Shown here piece after piece: positions 10,405-22,285 of a stretch of DNA of 64,000 nucleotides. Each line of letters opens with the position of its first letter. The first letter of the stretch is position 1. The DNA comes from Ascarosepion bandense (lineage: Eukaryota > Mollusca > Cephalopoda > Sepiida > Sepiidae), in NCBI GenBank assembly GCA_037127315.1, contig JBBBDQ010001028.1, forward strand, positions 4,101,001 through 4,165,000. The letters are read 5' to 3'. The notes under the pieces are model-generated. The model ran no database searches and had not been told where the DNA came from. It was given only the letters and a program-made list of their open reading frames with translations. The translations under genes were made by a program, and so were the position numbers.

Positions 10405-10905
10405 AGGTCATTGTTTACGATGAAGAAGTAAAGACGAGAAAGAGAAAATAAATAACGAAAGAAAGTAACTTGAGAACTCTAAGAGAAAAAAAGAGAGGAA
10501 AGAAAAAAGGAAAATACACCAGAGCTTTAAAAGAAAGGTGAGAACATTAACCGAAAAAAAATAAATGTGAGAAGACCAAAAGAAAGAAAGAAAGAAAGAA
10601 AGAAAGAAGAGAACATGCACAAGAAGGTTGAAAGAAAATCTAAAGAAAGAAACGTATAAACTCTAAAAGAAAATGAAAGAAAGAAAGAAAGAACAATACG
10701 CATTAAAAAAGTAACAAGAAAGAAATGTGGAAACTCAAAAAAGAAAGAAACAAAGAACGAAAGAAAAGTGAAAATGCACAAGAACATTAAAAAAAAGAAA
10801 GAAAGAAAAACGTGAGAAGTCTAAAAGAAAGAAAGAAAGAAGAAATACAATATTAAAAGAAAGTAATAAAGAAAGAAACATGAAAAATTAAAAAAAAAAG
10901 AATAA
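10405..10905. repeat. Degenerate (GAAA)n purine-rich tract
   Basis: Some 500 bp of interrupted AAAG repeats with regularly spaced non-purine islands such as gtgagaa and cacaagaa, giving a loose longer period. Minus-strand open frames are Phe/Ser/Leu-rich artefacts. Confidence 0.9.
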
Positions 10906-11690
10906 CTGATGAAATTGTGAAAAATTGAAATTGTTATAATTATTTTTAAAAAGATGAATGTATCTTTCCATGAGAAGATTAATTTTGCAATAATTTTCCA
11001 TCATTTTTCTGTAAAAACAACGAGAACGGATCTTGTGGAATTGCAAAAAACATAAATTTATTAATCCACCAAAAGGAGAAAGAAAAATGGCAAGAAATTC
11101 AATCGAACTTTCAATAAACAAAGAAAAGGATTCACATGTGAAATAATGTGGACATAAGCTTAAAGAGACCACCTGCAAATAAAAGCGAAACCCCTATTCA
11201 AAATAGGTGTGAACAACCTATATCAAGACACGGCGATCTTCTCTTTCACAGAGTCAATTTTACCCTTCTCGGCTTCGTAAACTTATTCGTAAAGTCAGCC
11301 ATTTTCATAACAAAGGCATTGTCACTTGGTTGTGTCAGTGCAAGGGAGATAATTCGCAACAGCCAAAGTTACAAATGTTAAATGTATCGCATACAAAACT
11401 GTACAAATGCACTTGGTATATTATTTATAAAAATTAAATGTCATTATATTTTATTATTAGGAATGTTCACTGAGTAACTTGTGGGGAAAACAGGTTTCAG
11501 ATCATATTAATTTGTACTAAGTCATATCGAATAAAGTATCTTTATTTAACTCGTTTGTCTGGAAAGCAACAAGTGTTAAAGTTGGTATTTATTTGAACGA
11601 ACCCACATCTGATTCAACGCCGAAGATTGTATGATAAAAAAAGGACCCAGAATTCGATTCTTGAGACAAATGCGGTCTAAAGACGCTTTT
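10906..11690. other. Unassigned sequence
   Basis: AT-rich, with small open frames lacking any recognisable motif. Confidence 0.5.
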
Positions 11691-11695
11691 GTGGC

Positions 11696-11765
11696 GCGCC
11701 CAGTAGGAGTCGAACTTACGAACAATAGCTTTTGAGAATCACATGCTTTTGAGGGCGTGCCCGCA
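11696..11765 (-). other. tRNA-like fragment lacking a D-arm
   Basis: On the minus strand gtaagttcgactcctac has the form of a T-arm with a B box (gttcgactcc) and is followed by gggcgcgcca. That end can pair with ggcacgccc about 60 nt upstream (6 of 7 pairs). No proper A box or D-arm is visible, so it is more likely a tRNA-derived repeat remnant than a working tRNA gene. Confidence 0.25.
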
Positions 11766-11769
11766 GGTG

Positions 11770-12121
11770 TTTTTTTAGCTTGTTTACTTATCAGAGTTGT
11801 CTTGACATATCGATTTTATTGAAGAATCTCTTATCTGATTGATGAATAGAATTCGTGTTTGTTGGCTGATGTAGTATTGTTGTGTCGTTGAGACATTCAT
11901 GCTTAGAAAAACATCTTTTTGTATAGTTCGTTAGAGGCAGCAAAAGGACAGTTCAGAAAGCTGGTAGTATTTAAATATTACAGGCCTGAAAATGCACGTT
12001 TCTTTCACATTTTTAGGTCACCTTTGAGTAACCCGCCTTACTGAATCTTTCTTCCAGCGCATCAGGACAACAACAATTTGAAACCTTGGTTAGATTTTAG
12101 AAGATTTCAACACACGAAGTG
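11770..12121. other. Unassigned sequence with a short dispersed repeat
   Basis: 12060-12115 (tcaggacaacaacaattt..., agatttcagaagatttc-like) recurs at 13909-13965, in each case beside a family S SINE copy. Otherwise no feature. Confidence 0.5.
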
Positions 12122-12425
12122 TATCAGTCAGTCAGTTAAGCATCATACGTGTTACATGCTTGAGTGATCATGTCTCTTTCGAAATATAACTAGGCAGATT
12201 TTCTCGCAGTAGGTTGCCATTACTTTCTTTGATAGACTAGTTGCCAACCAAGGCTACAGAATTTCAAACTGTTGTGCTATTCAATCCATAGCTTGTGGGA
12301 GAAGAGATGGATTAATATCTTTTCTGTCATTATTTATGTTTAAGTGAATGAAACGAATTCGACTGGAATTTGAATTCGATTCTCCATGTTTTTATTCCGA
12401 ACTGATATCCATTGTATCACAACTA
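12122..12425 (-). mobile_element. tRNA-derived SINE, copy 2 (family S)
   Basis: Minus-strand copy beginning at its tail (cagtcagtcagttaagca) and running through ttgccaaccaaggctacag to the head (gactggaatttgaattcg, atatccattgtatcacaac). It covers nearly the whole family length of about 300 bp, with scattered substitutions. Confidence 0.82.
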
Positions 12426-13469
12426 GAGAATCTAATTTTTTGAAAGATTGGTTATACTTTGTACAATAATCGATATATAATTATACTGAAGGCGATAAGC
12501 TATAAAATTTAAGAACTATAATATAGGAAGAGATACACCGTATAATGTAATGCCTATTTTGTAAGAGTCGATATGCCATATAAAGGAACCGATATACAAC
12601 GAAAGATTATCCAAAATGTTGCTTTAAATTTACATTTAACTTTTACATTGTTTAAAATTTTATGACAATTTTATTGGAGTCGATGAATTGCTAAAAAATC
12701 AATCATCCAAAATGGAAACCATAGTTGTCTTCTGAAAAACTTCACGAATTGATTTATTAAAGCTTAAAAGCGATTGACTATTAAATCCGATAACCTGAAA
12801 AACTTCATGACCATTATAGAGGAGTTAATTGACTGTTCAAATAGATCCATGCTTTATAATTAAAGATAATTATAACATTGGCTCTGTTATAAGGGCTGAG
12901 AATATTTTTAAATATTGCAACTACTAGTTTATATGATTCGCCTCAAAATTACAGAAGATCATATAATCTAAAATGAACACTTTCCAGCCGATTATTGCTT
13001 ATCTTGGATGTGATTTTTAATTTCCGATTTCTAATAATAAATGTTTTTGACTTCCATCATAACAAGTTGTAGAATGCCAAAACTGTCCACAAGCCCAAAC
13101 TGTCCAAATCAGTTATCTAAGATAATTTTATTATGTCTGCGGACATTCAAGATATGTGTTTGTTCAATGAAATATTAGTGTTGTCTCGTCTCTAATAGAA
13201 ACAGCAGTTAAGCAATGACTGAAATTTTGATATCTCAGATGGAAAGAAATCAATGAAGAATGATCTTTTCAATCAGTCAATTAATCAAGTGGTGAGTAAA
13301 AAAAATGTATTTAAGAATTGATAAAACCCTAGAGAACTTTGGTGAATTTATTCTAACAAGCCTTATAAGAGTGAGGGGACGAGAAGGAGATTATATAGAG
13401 AAGACAGTAGGGATGAGAGAGATGAATGGATAGAACGGAGGTAAAAGAAGATTAAGTATAAATATGCTA

Positions 13470-13470
<1 letters not shown>
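12426..13470. other. Unassigned AT-rich sequence
   Basis: No coding, RNA or repeat signature recognised over about 1 kb. Confidence 0.5.
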
Positions 13471-13472
<2 letters not shown>

Positions 13473-13526
<54 letters not shown>

Positions 13527-13567
13527 AATGAATATGCTGGGATAGATAAACAGATAATAAACAAATT

Positions 13568-13636
<69 letters not shown>
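13473..13636. repeat. (GA)n and (GATA)n microsatellites
   Basis: A GA tract (13473-13526) and a GATA tract (13571-13636), separated by about 45 bp. Confidence 0.95.
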
Positions 13637-13663
13637 GTACATACTCATAAATAGATACACTTA

Positions 13664-13912
13664 GGGTGATCATGTCTCTTTCAAGATGTAACCGACTAGA
13701 TAGAAGATTTTCCCGCGGTAGGTTGCTATTACTTTCCGTGGTAGACTAGTTGCCAACCAAGGATACAGAATCCAATCTATCTTGCTATCCAGTCCATAGT
13801 TGGAAGGAGAAGAGATGGATTAATCTTTTCTACGAGTATTTGTATGTAAGTGGATGAAACGAATTTGACTGGAATTCGAGCTCGGCTCTCAAATTATTTT
13901 CTTCTGAACTAT
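13664..13912 (-). mobile_element. tRNA-derived SINE, copy 3 (family S)
   Basis: Contains gtgatcatgtctctttcaag, ttgccaaccaaggatacag, gagatggattaat and actggaattcgagctcg in minus orientation. The tail end is missing and replaced by the neighbouring (GATA)n region. Confidence 0.78.
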
Positions 13913-14003
13913 CAGGACAACAACAATTTAGAACCTGGACTAGATTTCAGAAGATTTCGAAATACGTGATACAAGCTTTGGTCATACATCAAGCGCCATA
14001 CGT

Positions 14004-14004
<1 letters not shown>

Positions 14005-14070
<66 letters not shown>
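14005..14070. repeat. (GATA)n microsatellite
   Basis: About 16 tetranucleotide units. Confidence 0.97.
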
Positions 14071-14804
14071 TCTACCTAACTAGATTGATTTCTTATATAT
14101 ACAAGTCTGTTTTGCGATCTTCATGCTTCTTCCTTACATATTCTTCATTCATCAATTCGTTCAAACGTGAAACGCAAATGGTTCGCTGCGCATGCGTAAG
14201 GAGCTCTGCAAAGTTCAAGGCAATATTGAAAGAAAAAAAACCCTCCGCCTACGACAATTATCTGAATGTGAAAAGGTTTCGCAATGTAGGTAAAAGTATC
14301 TGATGAAATTTGAAAGCAGAAATCGTAAGCATCTAATGACCATAATAATGCGGCTTTGGCTTCCAAGAAGAATAAATATAATTCCGATCGACCTATCGGC
14401 TAGGGCTTCAGAATACGCTGACTGCTTCTCTGCAGAGAGTTAACACCCCCATCAATAAAGTGTCCTGAGAATGACAAAAAACTACATCCGTGTCCTGGGT
14501 ATGACGATAAACTGCATCCGACAGCAAAGATCAGGAGATTTTGAGGAAGGTGAACCACCTCTTAATTGTTGTTGTTCCCAGGTTCATCCTGACCTAAGGT
14601 GTTAGCAGCTTTTACGATCCCAGCTATGGGAAATAGTTAACCTCCAAAATCGAGTCAAAACTGTATGAAAGTATAAAAATCGATTTTTATTGCAAAAATT
14701 CCATTAATTCTTTTTGGAGAAGAAAATATTACCAGCAAGACATTTTTGAAGACAATTAAAGTAAAAGTATTACCAGCAATACGTTTTGAAAAATATATTA
14801 CGTG
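14071..14804. other. Unassigned sequence with a short tandem duplication
   Basis: A roughly 32-bp segment (gtgtcctgagaatgac..., gtgtcctgggtatgac...) is repeated once at 14459-14521. No coding or RNA gene recognised. Confidence 0.5.
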
Positions 14805-14998
14805 CAAATACCCTTAAGAAAGGTATTAATCCGTCTCTTCCCTCCAATTATGGGTTCAATAACAGGATAGATTTAGTTCTATAGCCTTGGGTGGCAACCA
14901 GTCTATCACAGAAATTAATGGCAACCTACTGTAAGAAAATCTTTCGGAACATGATCGCTGAAGCGTGTATCACGTATGGCACCAAACTGACTGACTGA
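14805..14998 (+). mobile_element. tRNA-derived SINE, copy 4 (family S), head missing
   Basis: Has the distal two thirds of the family: ggtattaatccgtctcttcc, gcaaccagtctatcacaga, gcgtgtatcacgtatggcac and the actgactgactg tail. The tRNA-like head is absent, as expected for a 5'-truncated retroposon copy. Confidence 0.8.
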
Positions 14999-15589
14999 TG
15001 AGCTGTACATTTGTGAAAAAAAAAAACATTATCACCAATACAATTTTGAAAAATAAAAATATTACTAGCCGTCTATTTTTTTTTAAATATTACCAACAAT
15101 AGATTTTGGAAGAAAAAGTTATTACCAGTAATAGACTTTTGAAGAAAAAAATATATATACCCGAAATACATTTGACTCTCAACTAAAACCCCCTTTACAA
15201 AAATAAGTCAATGGATCTACAAACTGATTTCTTACAAAGAATACATATTTTATTCAAACGAATCTATTTTTAAAATCTTGTCGGTATTAAATAAGCAATT
15301 GAGGTTGGTAAAACAACACAATCCGAACCTAAACTATAATTCCAAAATATGGATATATTTTGGCACAGAGTGAGAAATAAGATGCGATGACTAAGAATAA
15401 CCCAACTTACCCAATAACGATGCCGAAATCGGACCATTTCCTGCTACTTCGCAATAGCAGCAGAATAGATGAAAAGGGAAAAATGTCAAAAGTCCAGAAT
15501 TTAAAAAAACAAAAAGAAAGGAAAAGAAAAACTTAAGTTACATACAAGAATAAAAATAACGAAAAATGGAACAAGAAAATACTTTCGTT
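14999..15589. other. Unassigned AT-rich sequence
   Basis: Includes a loosely repeated attaccagcaatagacttttg-like motif around 14730-15170 (period about 45-60 bp), otherwise featureless. Confidence 0.45.
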
Positions 15590-16540
15590 TCGTTTTCTTT
15601 CGCAAGAGTTCTTTCTTGAATAATTTATTTATTTCATCCTTTTTTTAATCCTGTGTACTTTCTTTTCAATATATTGCTGTCGTCCAACAGCCTGGTTTCG
15701 GATCTTATGTAATGACTGTATGTATGTATGTTGATTAATAGTGACAAGTTATGTCAGTTAAATAAAGAAGTGCACAGGCCAAAATGGGGAAAAGGAAAAT
15801 GTTATTCAGTTGACATAAATGACAATGATGACTTTAAATCCGGGATGTCTGACAAAGGGTATTTTTGACTTCACTTAGTTTTCATTTTTTTTTTTTCATC
15901 TATTTTTTTTAAATTTGCCTCTGTTGCAATTATTTTTCAAGCAATTATATTTTTATTCTTATTCTATTGTTGTTTTATCATCCTCAAGTATAACTTCTCA
16001 TTTTATTATTTTTTCTTCCGTCATTCGTTCTTTTTTGCTTTAAGTTTTTGACATCTTTTTTCTTGTCCTTCTCTTCTTCCGTCTTTTTCTTTTCCTTTTT
16101 TTTTTTTGCATTTTCGTTTTATTTTTCCCTTTCGTTATTTTTATTTTTCACGCTTTCATTTGCTATTTGTTCTGTTTTATTTTATTGCGCCTAAAATATT
16201 TTTTTTCATTTTTAACTCTTTCTTCATCTTACTTTTCAATCTTATATTTTTATTCTCCTTCAATCCCTGCTACTCACTCAAGTTTTCTCCTTCCTTCATT
16301 CGCCAACTTTTATCTTCATTTTTCCTCCACTCTCTTCAACCTCTTTCTTGTTCTTCTCACTCCTTTTTTATTTCCAATTTTTTTCTTTTCTTCTCCTACA
16401 CTTCCTCCTCTTTATTCTTCACCTCTCATCTCTCAATTTCTCTTTCTTCCCTCAGCTCTTTTATCTTCTCTTTCCCAAAACAACTTTCTACTTTTGTTTC
16501 TTTCCCTTTTCTACTAGCTCTTTTTAACGATTTGATGCAG
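15590..16540. repeat. Pyrimidine-rich low-complexity tract
   Basis: Nearly 1 kb dominated by T and C on the plus strand, densest at 15990-16520. The 145- and 116-residue open frames through it are Phe/Ser/Leu-rich only because of this bias and are not supported as genes. Confidence 0.8.
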
Positions 16541-17000
16541 TAGTAGTTGTAGCAATAGTAGTAGTACTAGTAGAAGTATTAAATATGAGGGCAGCGTGCC
16601 AACAAAAGTGTACAAATATATAAATCACAATAGGCTCATCATGACACACAGTTTTCTTTTCTTTTAATCTTATAAGACCGTCAAATATACGCGATATGGC
16701 GACAGGTTTTAATACAAGCAGCAGATAAAATCTATTTTAAAACACTTTCAGCTCGGGTAACCCGTTTCCATCAGAAATACTCTAACTGAAGATTTTCCCA
16801 AGTATTAAATTGACTCATAATTCACTTTTGCTGTTTCATCCTTCAAGGTTAAAGAAATCAATCCTTTCGACATACGGTCATGAAGCTCTACTCTAGTACA
16901 CCTGCTCATGAACAGTGATGCCCAGACATCAGACTGTAGGGACCATGCCTAATTGACTATGGGCAGGCAACCGACAAGCCAATCTGTTGTAATGAACGTG
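16541..17000. other. Unassigned sequence upstream of a LINE fragment
   Basis: Ends in sequence that may already be LINE (gaccgggtgctcttgct); no feature otherwise. Confidence 0.4.
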
Positions 17001-17039
17001 ATATTTATTGCGACTCGTGCATTAAAAATTGCCATATCT

Positions 17040-17565
17040 GACCGGGTGCTCTTGCTATTCATCTAGGGCTTTTCGACAAAATCTAAAGGAGGAACTGCAA
17101 TGTGGTCAGTCTCGATTTAGCAGCTCGACTTCAGTCACTTTCTCACTAAAGGATGTGGACTCACACTATCTTTTCTAGAAATATTTCATGGCTTCTGCTC
17201 TGATGGGCTTTTTCCTTAGGGCCCCGACCATATGAATTTACTCGTGCTACTAGATTAGCAACTAGGTCTCACACTTTTACCGTCAAAACAGTCAAATATA
17301 ACCGTCATTTGTACTTTGTCAGTTTCTCGCACTTCCCACCTGTGGAACGCCCTTCTGTATACTTGCTTCCCTTATAGCTACAATCCCTAAAAGTTTAAAT
17401 GTAATGTCAATGGCCATCTTTTATTTCCTTGATTCCCATCTTTTTCTTATTCTTTCTTCAACATCCCTTGTTCCGTTTTTACTTTCTTTCTATTCTCTCA
17501 CTGTAATCTCCTACGCACCAGTGGCTGTCCTGCCTTGCTTGGGATCAAGCGATTATAAAAAATCA
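17040..17565 (+). pseudogene. CR1/Jockey-type LINE, 3' end of ORF2 and 3' UTR
   Basis: Translation in shifted frames gives LDLAARLQSLSH, then FTRATRLATRSHTFTVKTVK and SFSHFPPVERPSVYLLP. This corresponds to the C-terminal tail of the LINE at 61841-62610 (TDLATRLQPLPHRR). The 3' UTR ends in a block (cagtggctgtcctgccttgcttgg) like the terminal ccttgctcggggtgaaatga of the other copies, followed by an A-rich tail near 17560. It is a 5'-truncated, multiply broken copy. Confidence 0.7.
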
Positions 17566-18339
17566 ATTCATCAAGACAAAACATGGAATTGTTAATATAT
17601 TCAATCAATTAAAATCAGAAAGCTATGAGAGACATGCCGAATTAACATCAGAAGTTTATTTTCAGCTCATGTTTGCTTTTTCAGCCGGGAGTCATATGAT
17701 CAGCTATGACAAGCTAAGACAATCTTAGACCCAGTCCTCACGTATGATTGGGCTGGGTAGCATTTGACTAATTACCCGAGCGTACGAGCTCGGGTACACC
17801 ACATTAAAAGCTGACCTAGTGTCAACTCGCTACATAGAATGTGATAAATATCTTATTTTAAGCTCATCACCCAATCATTTCTTTTCTTTTCTCCAACAGA
17901 CTGGATCCGATACTGTCCAAAATATCTCCACTGTTCCGGTAGGGCAAGATTTTTCTAATGGCTTTATTTCTAAATCATACTCTAATATTTGCAACATTAT
18001 TCCGTGGTTTGTAGCAGCACCCCAGTGTTCCACTGATTACTGGTTCGTTAATTAGTTCTTCCTAAATTGTCAGAATTTCCTACTCTCATTATTGATATTA
18101 TTATTATTGTGTCCATCGATTACGTTCAAATGTGAGCAAATATCTCAAAATCTCTTGTAAGCTTCTCAGTTTCTATAGTGATTTTGCCAAAATTCTGTCT
18201 AACAGAAACAGAAAATGTGCCAACCAAATCTGAAGGTTTATTGAAATAGCTAAGATGTCTTCCAAAAGCTAAGCAAAGTATTAAGAAATAGATAAATTTC
18301 ATTTAAAATAATGAAAGGAGTACGGAACTGCTAATTAAT
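17566..18339. other. Unassigned sequence
   Basis: No supported feature. An open frame at 17819-18055 lacks any recognisable motif. Confidence 0.45.
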
Positions 18340-18344
18340 ATTAA

Positions 18345-18770
18345 ATAACATGGCAGTGAATGTTGGACAATCTCAACAGATCAATAAGAAACATAAGGCA
18401 ACTGAAATATCGTTCTACAGAAGAATGCTGATAATTTTATGGACTAAAAATGGGAGTAACGAGGGAGCTTTAAGGAAACTGAAAACAAAAAGATACTTGT
18501 GGTTTGGATCAGAAAAGTCAGTTGAAATGTCTAGGACACATAATTAGGAAAGATTGCTTGGAGAAATTTGCATTCACAGGATATATTGAATGCAAAACGG
18601 ACAGAAGGAACAACAAATATCTTACCTAAGAAACTTGCGTAAATGAATGACAGAGGTTGGAAGTATGGTGAACAGGCAAACATTACTCAGAGCCACAAAC
18701 AATAGGAAGTTGTGGCGGATGGCATGACCGCTGGCGTCCTGAATGGACACGACACAAAGAAGAAAAAGAA
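18345..18770 (+). pseudogene. RTE-like LINE, C-terminal fragment
   Basis: Encodes VNVGQSQQINKK, then KATEISFYRRMLIILWTKNG and SNEGALRKLK. The WFYRRMLRISW-NEEVL region follows the RT core in a common invertebrate LINE type. The end resembles a 3' terminus: tggcatgaccgctggcgtcc, aatggacacgacacaaagaa, then an AAG-rich tail. The fragment at 41360-42330 is a longer copy of the same or a closely related family. Confidence 0.65.
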
Positions 18771-19239
18771 GTCGACAGTATTTCAATTCTTTCTTCGATT
18801 TATACCAACTTGTAAGACTATTCCGTTACGGACAATATCTACAATTTTAAGTTTTATCGGTGTTTTATTTTATTATCATTTTTTTTATATCTTTTTCATT
18901 TTCTGATATCTTCCATATTTCCTTCGTCTTCCGAGAATATCCTCAGCGAGATTTCATTATATCCGTTGATTAGCATAAAGTATTTTCGTTGGTTCGTTTC
19001 AACAAATCTGGTTACAGGTTCTGGCTATGTTGCTTTGCAATTTCCTCGCCGTCAATATATTTTAAAATTCAGCTCCTCGTTTTATTTTCTCCTATTATAT
19101 ATCTTCTTATAATCTTCTTATAATCTTATTACTTGTCTCATTTATGATCTCATAATTTTATTTATTTTATTTATAATAATTATTATCTTTAATATTATTA
19201 TCATTTATTACTACTTTCATCATAATTTTATTTCTGTTA
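18771..19239. other. Unassigned AT-rich sequence
   Basis: TAT/ATT-rich low-complexity sequence, no gene. Confidence 0.5.
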
Positions 19240-20722
19240 TGGCCCCACTACCCGCCATATCTGCGAAAAGAACTAAAGACAGTTCGTAGTGTGTTGTTAT
19301 GGCTACGTTTCATGTTTTTCTAACTCTAATAACATCCCTAGCGTTATATAGACAAAGTTCTCCATAGTTTGTGAGCTGTACTTAACAAGACATTTTTTGT
19401 ATATCTCTCAAGCTGCGGTTTCCAGGAATTCTTTCAATGTGCTGTTTTGTTCCATTTTTTATCATTCCTACTATCTTTGGTACTATTCTTGTTTTCAATG
19501 TTCACACTTTTTCTATTTCAATTTCCAGGTCTTTATATTTTGATAGTTTTCAAATTTCTTGGTTGTTACATTTCAATCCGCTCGACAGGCCATATCAATT
19601 AGTAGGCAACTTTTTCTCTTTGGTTTTTGACAATAATATCTGGCCTATTTGTTTCAATTTTTCCTGTCTGTGTAGATGGTGTAATCCCATAGAATAGTGT
19701 CATCTTATATTTCTGTAACCGGTGCTGGATGATGTTCATACTAGTGTTTGTTTATATATTTTCCAAAATGTTTTCACATTGTCTAGTGTAAATATTGCCT
19801 CACTCTATCGTGACGACTTTCATATTCATTAGGGGCAAGGACAGAACATCCTGACTTAGATGATCTATTGTTTTTTGATGTTTGTCACAGAACCTGCATT
19901 TTGGATCCACATTATTACGTATGATATTTGCCTGAAATTTCCTAGTAAAAAGACTTTGGTCTTGCGTTGCAAGAATAAAGCCTTCGGTTTCAGACTTTCA
20001 TCCAGATGCTCGTAACCATCGATGAGTATTAACTTTATCAACATTGGGTTTTTTACCACATTCTGGATATTAGCCACGCAGAGGTATGTCTTGCTAGCAT
20101 TGTTTCATCTGTCCAAAAGCTTTATCCTTTATTTTCCCTATTTTTTACTGCAATAGTGGGTTCTTCTGTTTTAGCTTTCTACAGAATCTACTAAATGTAA
20201 ATCTTGTTTGTATTTACTGCCTTCTTTCATTATTGAACAATTTTCTGTCTATTTTCATGTTGTTTGACTAATTTTATCATCCAGTCTTTTGTTGTTTCTA
20301 TGTATGTTAGTAGACCAATAGCTGTTGTCTTGTTTGACAATTCTAGCTAAATAAGACCTCTTCCACCTTCTTTACGGGGCATGTATATACGGTCTACATC
20401 AGCCCTTAAATGATGCATCTTATGCTTAGAAAGAAGCTTTCTTGTTTTAGAATCCATTCATCGGATGTCATTTAGAGTCCAGTTAAAGAAACTATATTGA
20501 AACTATATTGGACCACTGGGATGGCATGGTTATTAATGGTCATAATTCTGTTCTGTAAATTCAATTCAGTTTTTAATATCATTCACACCCTTCTATACTA
20601 TAGTACTCTCTACGCACTATTTCTTTCATTTGTTTATGGTGAATTCTTTCACTCTCATTTACACCTAGGCACTTATAAGCTTCTTCTTGCTCTAAAAAAT
20701 GTTAAGCTTGTCTAATTTTACA
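19240..20722 (-). pseudogene. Non-LTR retrotransposon, C-terminal third (zinc-finger and nuclease-like tail)
   Basis: Read on the minus strand from about 20700: KEIVRREYYS, LDSK.HP, KMHHLRADVDRIYMPRKEG, GRGLI, IGLLTYIETTKDWM, FILATQDQSLFTRKF, then VDPKCRFCDKHQKTIDHLSQ (a Cys/His block with its last Cys lost), TNRPDIIVKNQREKK (resembling the PD-(D/E)xK core of some LINE nucleases) and IVPKIVGMIKNGTKQHIERI near the end. This order of blocks belongs to a LINE class that carries a C-terminal Cys/His finger and restriction-like nuclease. The RT core is missing, and many stops and shifts mark it as old. I am unsure of the exact clade. Confidence 0.65.
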
Positions 20723-20734
20723 TATTAGAAACAA

Positions 20735-21080
20735 CCATCATCGTCATCATCATCATTGGTACCATGACCGAGTGTAGTCCGGGTGTAGTTGTAAGGTCAC
20801 TTTACTGAACACCTGACGAATTCACGCAATATATCTGAATAGAAGGCTGCGGAAGTATTCATTCATGAATAGCGTGTCTCGATCGAATAAACCTGGTCAA
20901 ACCCATCTCTCTCCAGCCTATGTCTTGAACGCTCGCCTTAGACCTTGATATTTGGCCGTTGATTCCATGATGGTTGGGGGTCTGGGACCCTCAGTCCTGA
21001 CTGCTGACTTGCGATGCTCTCATCACAATACTGATTGCATACACGGCTATGGAGTCCGACACTCATTATGTTAGTCTTCA
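20735..21080. other. Unidentified moderately GC-rich repeat-like block
   Basis: Begins with a (CAT)n run and is clearly richer in GC than its surroundings (e.g. ggttgggggtctgggaccct). No open frame and no match elsewhere in this window. It could be an SINE or a truncated element of a family I do not know. Confidence 0.35.
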
Positions 21081-21690
21081 GTCCCTGAAAAAAGGTTCAT
21101 TCTTTATTTGACAGGACCATTTTAATGCTGCTGGTTTAAAAAATAAAGCAATAAAGCATGGTGAAGGAGACGGTTTAGTCAATGATAGCCCAACTATAAG
21201 GAAGATAAACAGAACAGTTAAAGACCATTAAACAGAACTAAAATTTGATTTTACAAATATTGTAGAATCATTATTTTTGCAATCTTTATTATAATTTTCA
21301 TCTTAGTAATTATTTTATAGTGCCGACAGTTAAATCTATTAAAGTTTAATATTTAATTGAAGTTTGTTTCAGCTCCGTTATTTATATTTTATTTACAATA
21401 AGAGAATCTGTTTTCAAGTAAAAAAAATAATTTAGATATAATGAAACGCCCATTTAACTGAATCCAGATGGCGGGTAACCAGCTAACATTTACGATGACT
21501 GATTGGCTTTCAGATTTTTCCAGGAAAAAGCATTGAGAGATTTATTGCAAATATGACATAAAGAAGCCTTGCTGATGTTATTAAAGTGAGTATATCATAC
21601 TAAAGTGGGTAATATTTGATATTGTCGAAACGAGAAATTAATGTCATTCGTGAAAATAAAGAGTTTTATTCACACGTTTGAGCACATACA
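21081..21690. other. Unassigned AT-rich sequence
   Basis: Nothing supported. Confidence 0.5.
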
Positions 21691-21694
21691 CACA

Positions 21695-21696
<2 letters not shown>

Positions 21697-21741
<45 letters not shown>
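21697..21741. repeat. (TA)n microsatellite
   Basis: About 22 units; the SINE copy begins at its 3' edge. Confidence 0.97.
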
Positions 21742-21744
<3 letters not shown>

Positions 21745-21966
21745 CGTTTTGATGCAGTGGATATCGGCTGAGAATCAGAAATTGAAGAGCCTAGTTCAAA
21801 TTGCATTCACTTACGCGCAAATCCCTTTGGGAAAAGTATGAATCCGTTTCTTCCCCCTCTATCTAGGGGTTAAATAGCAGAACATATTTGAGTTCTATAG
21901 CCATTGTTGGCAACCAGCCTACCACAGAACGTAATGGCAACCTCCTTTCGAGACATGATCTCCCAA
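21742..21966 (+). mobile_element. tRNA-derived SINE, copy 5 (family S)
   Basis: Starts exactly at the end of a (TA)n run with gtgcgttttgatgcagtgga, the A-box region. The B-box-like tagttcaaattg and the body blocks follow, and the copy stops at gacatgatctcccaagtata where a second (TA)n run starts. Both ends therefore meet TA repeats. Confidence 0.82.
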
Positions 21967-21988
21967 GTATATATATATATATATATAT

Positions 21989-22046
<58 letters not shown>
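21967..22046. repeat. (TA)n(GT)n compound microsatellite
   Basis: TA run passing into a long GT run. The PLE fragment begins directly after it. Confidence 0.97.
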
Positions 22047-22047
<1 letters not shown>

Positions 22048-22049
22048 TG

Positions 22050-22285
22050 GTAGCATTTTTTCATTAATACAGGTTTCATTGAATAATATAGACAAGTTCT
22101 GTCTATTTATTTTGTGTAAGATCCTTTCGTATGATCTGATTAGCTTGATAGCGCTGTCATTAAAAGACGACAAAAAATCGCAGCAATTGTTGATTTTTTT
22201 GATCGGGTCTGAGCTTTCGACTTACATAAGCCATTATCAAAGAATGAACATTTAATATATAGTGAACATAGAACATTTAAATTAT
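22050..22285 (-). mobile_element. PLE-1 5' fragment
   Basis: About 85-90% identical by eye to 2460-2700. It encodes the PLE-1 N-terminal segment (SYERILHKINRQNLSILFNE) on the minus strand plus the tandem-junction sequence upstream. One end abuts the (GT)n run; the other fades near 22285. Confidence 0.8.

Noticed and set aside
11696..11765. Possible tRNA gene on the minus strand
   Set aside because: T-arm and B box are present, but there is no A box or D-arm and the acceptor pairing is imperfect.
16106..16543. 145-residue open frame on the plus strand
   Set aside because: It lies in a pyrimidine-rich tract; the translation is almost only Phe, Ser and Leu, and a second frame is open as well.
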